Below are positions 13,104-18,505 of a stretch of DNA of 18,505 nucleotides, piece after piece. The DNA comes from Oscillospiraceae bacterium (GTDB taxonomy: Bacteria; Bacillota; Clostridia; Oscillospirales; Ruminococcaceae), in contig JAEDGE010000024.1 in NCBI GenBank assembly GCA_016297675.1, positions 1 to 18,505 on the forward strand. The letters run 5' to 3'. Position numbers and translations under genes: made by a program. Positions within the stretch are counted from its first letter, which is position 1; each line of letters opens with the position of its first letter. The notes under the pieces are model-generated. The model had not been told where the DNA came from and ran no database searches. It worked only from the letters and a program-made list of their open reading frames with translations.

Positions 13104-15704
13104 ATGAATGCACAAAAGTTGACAGAAAAATCACTGGAAGCGATCCAGCGTGCAAATGATTTGGCAATTTCCCATCAGAATCAAATGATTCAGCAGGTTC
13201 ATTTGCTGTGTGCTTTGTTGCAGCAGGAATCCGGTTTGATTCCGCAGTTGTTCCAGAAGATGGGACTTTCTGTAGAGACAGCTGTACAGGATTTGGAACG
13301 GCAGATTGACCAGTTGCCGGCAGTCACAGGCAGCGGCAGAAAAGCCGATTCCGTCTATGTCGCACAGGATGTGGATACGGTTCTGACCGATGCAGAGAAG
13401 CAGGCTGAGAAAATGCGGGATTCTTATGTGTCGGTAGAGCATATTATGCTCAGTTTGCTTGACCATGCGAATGCAGATTTAAAGAAGCTGTTTCAGAAGT
13501 GGGGACTGAAAAAATCAGACTTTTTGAATGTTCTAATGTCTGTGCGGGGCAACCAACAGGTCACCGGACAAAATCCGGAGGAAACTTACGATGTTCTGAC
13601 TAAGTACGGGCAGGATTTGGTAGAACTTGCCCGTAACAATAAACTGGATCCTGTCATCGGCAGAGACAGCGAAATCCGGAATGTCATCCGGATTCTGTCC
13701 CGTAAAACGAAAAATAATCCGGTTCTGATCGGGGAACCGGGTGTCGGAAAAACTGCAATTGCAGAAGGCTTGGCGTTGCGAATTGTGCGGGGCGATGTGC
13801 CGGACAATCTGAAAGACCGGAAACTGTTTTCTCTGGATTTGGGGGCATTGGTTGCCGGTGCAAAGTATCGGGGCGAATTTGAAGAGCGGTTGAAAGCCGT
13901 CCTGAACGAAATCAAGAAGAGCGAAGGAAAAATTATTCTCTTTATTGACGAGTTGCACACCATTGTCGGAGCTGGTAAAACAGACGGGGCAATGGATGCC
14001 GGCAACCTGTTAAAGCCGATGCTGGCAAGAGGGGAACTGCACTGTATTGGTGCAACGACCTTGAATGAATATCGACAGTATATTGAGAAAGATGCCGCAC
14101 TGGAACGGCGATTCCAGCCGGTTATGGTCAATGAACCAACGGTAGAGGATACCATTTCGATTCTGCGTGGCTTGAAAGAACGGTATGAGGTATTCCACGG
14201 GGTCAAGATTCAGGATCAGGCACTGATTGCAGCTGCAACACTTTCTGACCGTTATATCACAGACCGATTCCTGCCAGATAAAGCAATTGACTTAATTGAT
14301 GAAGCGTGTGCTTTGATTCGGACAGAGATGAACTCTATGCCGACAGAGATGGATGAAATCCAGCGGAAAATCATGCAGCATGAGATTGAAGAGGCAGCTT
14401 TGAAAAAAGAAGAGGATAAGCTGTCACAGGCACATCTGGCAGAGGTGCAGCAGGAGCTTGCACAAATGCGGGAACAGTTCCATGCTATGAAAGCACAGTG
14501 GGAGAATGAGAAAGCGAATATCTCCAAAGTGCAGAAACTGCGGGAGGAATTGGAACAGGTCAATGCAGAGATTGCAAAAGCCGAACGGGAATATGACCTG
14601 AATAAAGCAGCAGAACTCAAATACGGCAAATTGCCAGCACTGAAGAAGGAGTTAGAGGCAGAGGAAGAAAAGGCAGAGGCAGCCAAGGAAAAGAATGACA
14701 GCTTGTTGCGGGATAAGGTCACCGAAGAGGAGATTGCAAGAATTATCTGCCGTTGGACTGGCATTCCAGTTGCTCGTCTGATGGAGGGCGAACGGGAAAA
14801 ACTGTTGCATATGGAAGATATTCTGCACCGTCGTGTCATTGGACAGGACGAAGCGGTAGAAAAAGTCAGCGATGCCATTTTGCGTTCTCGTGCTGGAATT
14901 CAGGATCCGAATCGACCGCTTGGTTCATTCCTGTTTTTAGGGCCAACTGGTGTTGGCAAAACGGAGCTGGCAAAGGCACTGGCAGAGGCACTGTTCGATG
15001 ATGAGAATAACATTGTCCGAATTGATATGAGTGAGTATATGGAGAAGTTCAGCGTGAGCCGTCTGATTGGAGCACCTCCCGGATATGTTGGATATGAGGA
15101 AGGCGGTCAGCTGACAGAAGCGGTTCGGAGAAAGCCATATGCTGTCGTGTTGTTGGATGAAATTGAAAAGGCACATCCGGATGTCTTCAATATTTTGTTG
15201 CAGGTTTTGGATGATGGCAGAATTACAGACTCACAGGGCAGAACCGTGGACTTCAAGAATACCATTATCATTCTGACTTCTAACTTGGGTTCTCCGTATA
15301 TTCTGGATGGCATCAATGCAAATGGAGAGATTTCGGAAGACGCTCGTCAGAAAGTGGATCAGTTGCTGAAACAGTCGTTCCGTCCGGAATTCCTGAACCG
15401 TCTGGATGAAATCGTTTTCTATAAGCCTTTGATGAAGACAGAAATTTATCAGATCGTAGACCTGATGCTGAACAATCTGCGGAAGCGGCTGGAGGAAAAA
15501 CAATTGTCCCTGACAGTGACCGATGCCGCAAAAGATTATATCATCTCGAATGGGTATGATGTCAATTATGGTGCTCGTCCGTTAAAGCGTTGGATTCAGC
15601 AGAAAGTGGAAACGCTGTTGGCAAGAAAAATCATTGCAGAGGATATTGCACCAAATACCACCTTGCAGGTGGACTATGATGGCAACCGGTTGATTGTCCG
15701 GTAA
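13104..15704 (+). CDS. clpB: ATP-dependent protein disaggregase ClpB
   Basis: ClpB is a hexameric cytoplasmic AAA+ unfoldase that threads aggregated proteins, working with DnaK. The 866 residues match the family length. They show the N-terminal repeat domain (1-145), first AAA+ module with Walker [10 protein letters not shown] (about 210-218), Walker B ILFIDE (near 277-283), pore loop [10 protein letters not shown] and arginine finger ALERRF, the coiled-coil middle domain (about 400-540), and a second AAA+ module with Walker [10 protein letters not shown] (613-621), [13 protein letters not shown] pore loop, [13 protein letters not shown], and the C-terminal [10 protein letters not shown]. The presence of the middle domain and absence of a ClpP-binding IGF-type loop (not searched exhaustively) favour ClpB over ClpA/C. 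ATG 13104 is chosen over an upstream in-frame ATG at 13002 because AAAGGAGGAG (13090-13099) precedes it and residue 1 starts the N-domain. Confidence 0.97.
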   Translation: MNAQKLTEKSLEAIQRANDLAISHQNQMIQQVHLLCALLQQESGLIPQLFQKMGLSVETAVQDLERQIDQLPAVTGSGRKADSVYVAQDVDTVLTDAEKQAEKMRDSYVSVEHIMLSLLDHANADLKKLFQKWGLKKSDFLNVLMSVRGNQQVTGQNPEETYDVLTKYGQDLVELARNNKLDPVIGRDSEIRNVIRILSRKTKNNPVLIGEPGVGKTAIAEGLALRIVRGDVPDNLKDRKLFSLDLGALVAGAKYRGEFEERLKAVLNEIKKSEGKIILFIDELHTIVGAGKTDGAMDAGNLLKPMLARGELHCIGATTLNEYRQYIEKDAALERRFQPVMVNEPTVEDTISILRGLKERYEVFHGVKIQDQALIAAATLSDRYITDRFLPDKAIDLIDEACALIRTEMNSMPTEMDEIQRKIMQHEIEEAALKKEEDKLSQAHLAEVQQELAQMREQFHAMKAQWENEKANISKVQKLREELEQVNAEIAKAEREYDLNKAAELKYGKLPALKKELEAEEEKAEAAKEKNDSLLRDKVTEEEIARIICRWTGIPVARLMEGEREKLLHMEDILHRRVIGQDEAVEKVSDAILRSRAGIQDPNRPLGSFLFLGPTGVGKTELAKALAEALFDDENNIVRIDMSEYMEKFSVSRLIGAPPGYVGYEEGGQLTEAVRRKPYAVVLLDEIEKAHPDVFNILLQVLDDGRITDSQGRTVDFKNTIIILTSNLGSPYILDGINANGEISEDARQKVDQLLKQSFRPEFLNRLDEIVFYKPLMKTEIYQIVDLMLNNLRKRLEEKQLSLTVTDAAKDYIISNGYDVNYGARPLKRWIQQKVETLLARKIIAEDIAPNTTLQVDYDGNRLIVR

Positions 15705-15718
15705 ATGCAGCATTTATG

Positions 15719-15741
15719 CGTATTTTTTCATAAAAAATGCG
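15719..15741 (+). terminator. Possible weak terminator after clpB
   Basis: CGTATTTTTT (15719-15728) can pair with AAAAAATGCG (15732-15741), with one G-T pair, around a 3-base loop. It lies 15 bases after the clpB stop. There is no T run after the stem, so termination efficiency is doubtful; no better candidate was seen before the next promoter. Confidence 0.4.
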
Positions 15742-15790
15742 TCAAAAATCAGCGAATCTTCTGTATAATTGTCATTTTTGCAAAGAGTTC

Positions 15791-15819
15791 TTGACAAATC
15801 CTTTTGAATCCGCTATAAT
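15791..15819 (+). promoter_or_regulatory. Consensus promoter of the HU gene
   Basis: TTGACA (15791-15796) and TATAAT (15814-15819) are exact consensus boxes with 17 bases between them, 35 bases before the HU start codon. Strong expression fits an abundant nucleoid protein. Confidence 0.92.
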
Positions 15820-15853
15820 GCGTATAGATAACGATTTATGGAGGATTTACAAT

Positions 15854-16132
15854 ATGACAAAGACAGAATTGATTCAGGCTGTGCAGGAAAAGCTGAATTG
15901 TACAAAGAAAGATGCCGAACTGGCAGTTAACACTGTATTTGAAGTACTTTCTGAAGCACTCGTTGCAGAAGAAAAAGTGACGATTTCTAAGTTTGGTTCT
16001 TTTGAAGTACGGCAGCGGAATGAGAAAGTTTGTAAGAATCCGCACACGCATGAACCGATGACCGTTCCAGCATCCAAAGCCCCTGTTTTTAAGGCAAGCA
16101 AGACGCTGAAAGATGCTGTTAACCAGAAGTAA
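15854..16132 (+). CDS. hup: HU-family DNA-binding protein
   Basis: HU is a small dimeric nucleoid protein that bends DNA. The 92-residue product shows the helical N-terminus MTKTELIQAVQEKL, the dimer core, KFGSFEVRQR (46-55) leading to the beta arm, and PASKAPVFKASKTLKDAVN at the C-terminus. The arm tip has KNPHT in place of the usual RNPxT, with Cys60 just before it. ATG 15854 follows GGAGG (15840-15844) and gives the standard family length; the frame is open upstream to 15737 but that includes the promoter. The small gene at 16169 follows after 36 bases with no terminator, so they are probably co-transcribed. Confidence 0.95.
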   Translation: MTKTELIQAVQEKLNCTKKDAELAVNTVFEVLSEALVAEEKVTISKFGSFEVRQRNEKVCKNPHTHEPMTVPASKAPVFKASKTLKDAVNQK

Positions 16133-16168
16133 CGAAAACTATTTACACTGGAAGGGAGTATTTGCAAA

Positions 16169-16444
16169 ATGGCAAGATCGAAGAAAGAAACTGCTGTAAC
16201 AACAGAGGCAACTGTTGCCGCACCAGCCAAGAGAACCGTTACTCGGAAAAAGGTAGTATTTACCTTGCAGTTTGCTGGGAAAGAACTGACCATTACGGAG
16301 ATGGAAGAATTGGCAGTTTCCGCATGGATGGAACTCACCGGCGGACAGAAGAAGGATGCCAAGGACATTCAGCTTTATGCAAAGCCGGAAGATGGCATGT
16401 TGTATTATGTTGTCAATGGAACCTCCGGTTCTGTTGCTCTTTGA
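16169..16444 (+). CDS. Small DUF6465-like protein
   Basis: The 91-residue product starts with a lysine-, threonine- and alanine-rich flexible tail (1-28), reminiscent of histone-like tails, followed by a compact domain: VVFTLQFAGKELTITEMEEL, an alpha helix with AVSAWME, and DIQLYAKPEDGMLYYVVNG. This matches my recollection of Firmicute DUF6465 proteins; no function is known to me. GGAAGGGAG about nine bases upstream is the ribosome binding site. It lies downstream of the HU gene in a probable operon, and the basic N-terminal tail makes a nucleic acid or chromatin role conceivable but unproven. A strong terminator follows. Confidence 0.82.
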   Translation: MARSKKETAVTTEATVAAPAKRTVTRKKVVFTLQFAGKELTITEMEELAVSAWMELTGGQKKDAKDIQLYAKPEDGMLYYVVNGTSGSVAL

Positions 16445-16511
16445 TTTTGTGTAAACCAGAATCGGATTCAAAAAAGCCGGAAGCACACACTTTTCTGGCA
16501 ATTGTAAAATG

Positions 16512-16559
16512 AAAATCGCCACAGTGATATTTTGTTCACTGTGGCGATTTTTTATTTTT
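16512..16559. terminator. Bidirectional terminator between the DUF6465 gene and the lacI-type gene
   Basis: A perfect 16-bp stem AAAATCGCCACAGTGA (16512-16527) pairs with TCACTGTGGCGATTTT (16536-16551) around an 8-base loop. T-rich DNA follows on the plus strand, and the AAAA at the stem base with the preceding AAAATG gives a shorter T run on the minus strand. It lies between converging genes and can end both transcripts. Confidence 0.93.
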
Positions 16560-16589
16560 AAGCATATTATTTTTCAATTTTAACATGAT

Positions 16590-17621
16590 TTATTCTATCT
16601 TTGTAGTTTCTCTACGAAATAAAATTGGAGTGACAACTTTATGAATCGGTTCTTTCAAGGGGGTTGGCCTGCGTTTTTTTCTTTCATTCATCTGCATAAC
16701 CAGCAGTTCCATTGCCTCCTGTGCTATGACAGTCATTTGCTGCCCGACAGTGCTGATGGGAACTACCGCCTCAGAAGCAATGGAGGAGTTGTCAAATCCC
16801 ACGATTTTATATGTTTCCGGCAGTTTTCCATATTTCCGGATAATCATATTTAAAAGAATATTGGCATGGGTATCATTGGAAATAAAAATTCCTTTTCTTT
16901 TATTAGGATATTTTTCTTCGATTATTTGAAAAATTTCTGCGATTTTTTCTGTGGTTTCCTCATAGGAATTTCCCAACTCCGTGAGGATCATTTCATATGG
17001 AAAATGCTTTTCTTCACAAATATCCTGAAATCCTTTGATTCTACCATAAGCAGGAATTTCCGGCGAGATCTTGGAGTTAATATGAATCAGAATATCGCAA
17101 TTCGTTTTGGACAGGAGGCTTGCCGCTTGCACACCGCCCATATAGTTGTCTGTATTGACACTGCAAACATATTGATCTTCTCGTTCAATGGTGACGATGG
17201 GAATGTGATATGCTGCCAGTTCTTCTGAAGAGATGGTATGACTCAGAATGATCATGCCTTCGATCTGATATGCCAACAGCTCAGAAATGTATTTTCTCTC
17301 CACGTCTTTTTTATCGTTTCCTACGAACACAAGAAACTTGTATCCAAATTTCTCATATGTAGAAAGCAGTTGGTTCAGCATTTCGGAGTAGTAGTGTAGG
17401 TAGAGATTCGGGACAATGATACCGACATATTCCGTTTTGCCGCTTGCCAGAATTCGTGCGACTTTGTTTTCCTTGTAATCCAGTGCAGTTAGTGCATCTG
17501 CAATAATTTGTTGATTTTCCAGTGTAAGGGAATCGGGATTGTTAAAATAACGGGAAATGGTCGTCTTGGAAAATCCCGTGTAATCCGCAATGTCTTGAAA
17601 TGTAACAGCTTTTTTTTTCAT
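16590..17621 (-). CDS. LacI-family transcriptional repressor
   Basis: The 343-residue regulator has an N-terminal LacI helix-turn-helix, VTFQDIADYTGFSKTTISRYFN (cited as two parts: VTFQDIADYTGF at 6-17 and SKTTISRYFN at 18-27), a hinge helix NKVARILASGKT, and a periplasmic-binding-protein-like sensor domain beginning YVGIIVPNLY and ending near LFRRETTKIE. It would bind CCGG-centred palindromes and be released by a sugar. AGAAGGTG (complement of 17627-17634) is the ribosome binding site, five bases from ATG. Its promoter (17642-17670) lies next to operator block A and the divergent gene encodes a sugar-binding lipoprotein, so local and autoregulation are likely. The inducer is unknown. Confidence 0.94.
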   Translation of the reverse strand: MKKKAVTFQDIADYTGFSKTTISRYFNNPDSLTLENQQIIADALTALDYKENKVARILASGKTEYVGIIVPNLYLHYYSEMLNQLLSTYEKFGYKFLVFVGNDKKDVERKYISELLAYQIEGMIILSHTISSEELAAYHIPIVTIEREDQYVCSVNTDNYMGGVQAASLLSKTNCDILIHINSKISPEIPAYGRIKGFQDICEEKHFPYEMILTELGNSYEETTEKIAEIFQIIEEKYPNKRKGIFISNDTHANILLNMIIRKYGKLPETYKIVGFDNSSIASEAVVPISTVGQQMTVIAQEAMELLVMQMNERKKRRPTPLKEPIHKVVTPILFRRETTKIE

Positions 17622-17641
17622 AGAAACACCTTCTTTTTTCT

Positions 17642-17670
17642 ATCATATCACAATTACAAAAAAATTTCAA
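17642..17670 (-). promoter_or_regulatory. Promoter of the LacI-family gene
   Basis: Reading the minus strand, TTGAAA (complement of 17665-17670) is followed after 17 bases by TATGAT (complement of 17642-17647), about 20 bases before the repressor start codon. Operator block A lies 17 bases upstream of the -35. Confidence 0.75.
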
Positions 17671-17686
17671 GAGGATTTTCTCACAA

Positions 17687-17714
17687 AAAGTAACCGGTAA
17701 CTTTACCGGTTATG
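17687..17714. promoter_or_regulatory. LacI-type operator block A
   Basis: A 28-bp block with two CCGG-centred palindromes, GTAACCGGTAAC (17690-17701) and TTTACCGGTTATG nearby, whose centres are 12 bp apart. It matches block B at 25 of 28 positions. LacI-family operators typically have a central CG dyad, as here. It sits just upstream of the repressor promoter. Confidence 0.8.
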
Positions 17715-17776
17715 TGAAAGGTGCACAAAGTTGAAAGCTGATTTTCTACAGTTCTAACGAAAATTGCAAAAAGGGG

Positions 17777-17805
17777 TTGACAGCAGAGGAAAAATGTCGT
17801 ATACT
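17777..17805 (+). promoter_or_regulatory. Promoter of the sugar-binding protein gene
   Basis: TTGACA (17777-17782) and TATACT (17800-17805) are separated by 17 bases, 75 bases before the start codon. Operator block B begins 9 bases after the -10, over the expected transcription start. Confidence 0.85.
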
Positions 17806-17813
17806 AAAAGCAC

Positions 17814-17841
17814 AAAGTAACCGGTTACTTAACCGGTTACG
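17814..17841. promoter_or_regulatory. LacI-type operator block B
   Basis: Two palindromes, GTAACCGGTTAC (17817-17828, perfect) and TAACCGGTTA within 17829-17840, have centres 12 bp apart. The block covers the expected start of transcription of the sugar-binding protein gene, so binding would block initiation or escape. Its centres are 127 bp from those of block A. Confidence 0.85.
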
Positions 17842-17879
17842 AACGAGAGTCACAATTTATTTATGAAAGGAGCAAGTCT

Positions 17880-18505
17880 ATGAAAAAAGCAGTGTCAGTG
17901 GGAATTGCATCACTGCTGCTTGCGGGAAGCATGACTGGCTGTGGGCAAAAAAACGTGCAGCCCGGCGATGTGGCGGGATACGATTCCGGAGAAACTTATA
18001 TCAGTATGTGGGTGCATACCATCGAGGAAACACCAGAAGGACAGGCTTACAAAGAATCCGTGGAACGATTCAATGAGACGTTTAATGGTACTTATTTTGC
18101 AGATGTGGAATTTATTCCTCGGAACGACAGCGGTGGCGGATATTCCGATAAAATTAACGCCTCTGTTATGTCTGGAGATCTGCCGGATGTAATTACCGTA
18201 GATGGTCCAAACGTTGCAGCCTATGCGGCAAATGGTATCATTCAGCCTTTGGCGGAGTTGACAGAGGAGGAACGCAGTGCTTATTTGGACTCCATTCTGG
18301 AGCAGGGGACATATGATGATCAACTTTATGCATTGGGTGCAATGGAATCGAGTGTGGGACTGTATTATAATAAAGCGATTTTGCAGGAGGCAGGTGTTAC
18401 CGTTCCAGAAGCCGGAGAGCCTTGGACATGGTCGGAGTTTACAGAAATCTTGGAACAGCTGAAACCCATTATGGAAGAGAAAAACGGCTATCCGCTGGAT
18501 ATGAC
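17880..18505 (+). CDS. ABC transporter sugar-binding lipoprotein (3' partial)
   Basis: The frame is open from ATG 17880 to the window end (208 codons visible). AAAGGAG (17866-17872) is the ribosome binding site. A lipoprotein signal peptide is visible: MKKAV, hydrophobic SLLLAGSM and lipobox-like MTGC with Cys21 as the lipidated residue (Met at -3 is unusual but tolerated). The mature part looks like family 1 extracellular solute-binding proteins of carbohydrate importers: YISMWVHTIEETPEGQAY, INASVMSGDLPDVITVDG, LYALGAMESSVGLYYNKAIL. It would capture an oligosaccharide and hand it to two permeases, presumably encoded downstream outside the window. Expression is probably controlled by the divergent LacI-type repressor through operator block B. 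The actual sugar cannot be told from this part. Confidence 0.92.
   Translation, partial: MKKAVSVGIASLLLAGSMTGCGQKNVQPGDVAGYDSGETYISMWVHTIEETPEGQAYKESVERFNETFNGTYFADVEFIPRNDSGGGYSDKINASVMSGDLPDVITVDGPNVAAYAANGIIQPLAELTEEERSAYLDSILEQGTYDDQLYALGAMESSVGLYYNKAILQEAGVTVPEAGEPWTWSEFTEILEQLKPIMEEKNGYPLDM

Noticed and set aside
14252..14878. 208-codon minus-strand frame rich in serine
   Set aside because: Antisense of the ClpB middle-domain coiled coil, whose codon bias produces the serine/alanine-rich shadow.
15737..15853. Upstream in-frame start for the HU gene
   Set aside because: It would include the consensus promoter (15791-15819) in the coding region.
16476..16499. 7-bp hairpin GCCGGAA/TTCTGGC after the DUF6465 gene
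   Set aside because: No T run follows, and a far stronger terminator lies 13 bases downstream.
16866..17228. 120-codon plus-strand frame
   Set aside because: Antisense shadow of the LacI-family gene, with no start signal or domain.

Overview
The window looks like chromosomal DNA of a ruminococcal Firmicute (Oscillospiraceae, Ruminococcus-like). This is inferred from strong AGGAGG-type ribosome binding sites, consensus sigma-A promoters, moderate-to-low GC, a secreted multidomain enzyme ending in a ruminococcal-type dockerin, a DUF6465-like small protein, and a clostridial-type sulfate assimilation cluster. No tRNA, rRNA, CRISPR array, insertion sequence or prophage is visible. Coding density is high and no gene-free stretch exceeds 300 bases.

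Region 1 (2-5771, all +) is the 3' part of a tightly packed sulfate assimilation operon: a JAMM (M67-type) metallopeptidase (5' end outside the window), a thioredoxin reductase, a flavoprotein of the AprA type, its two-cluster ferredoxin partner AprB, and ATP sulfurylase subunits CysD and CysN. Sulfate is activated to APS by CysDN, and APS is probably reduced directly to sulfite by the AprA/AprB pair. No APS kinase or CysH-type reductase is present here. The JAMM peptidase suggests that sulfur is delivered to cysteine via a carrier-protein thiocarboxylate encoded upstream. CysN carries an unexplained C-terminal extension. The operon ends in a strong terminator (5806-5844).

Region 2 (5883-8578) is a single secreted gene behind a full-consensus promoter. 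It encodes a signal peptide, a discoidin-like module, a putative clan GH-A-like catalytic domain, a second discoidin-like module and an atypical dockerin with only one complete calcium loop. The product probably docks on a cellulosome-like or amylosome-like complex.

Region 3 (8658-12205) is an antimicrobial-peptide-type detoxification or sensing module in the order response regulator, ABC ATPase, ABC-2 permease, sensor kinase. Four direct heptamers TCTWWAC with 11-12 bp spacing lie between the regulator and the ATPase gene and are a good candidate operator for that regulator. A terminator follows the kinase gene.

Region 4 (12251-15704) is a ribbon-helix-helix protein of unknown role, with its own promoter and an adjacent perfect palindrome, followed by the disaggregase gene clpB. 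No CIRCE element is seen.

Region 5 (15791-16559) is an HU-type nucleoid protein gene and a small DUF6465-like gene, ended by a 16-bp terminator hairpin that can serve both strands.

Region 6 (16590-18505) is a LacI-family repressor gene (-) divergent from a lipoprotein sugar-binding protein gene (+, cut by the window end). Two near-identical 28-bp operator blocks, each with two CCGG-centred palindromes 12 bp apart, lie 127 bp apart, next to the repressor promoter and over the transport promoter start region. This arrangement suggests looping and autoregulation.
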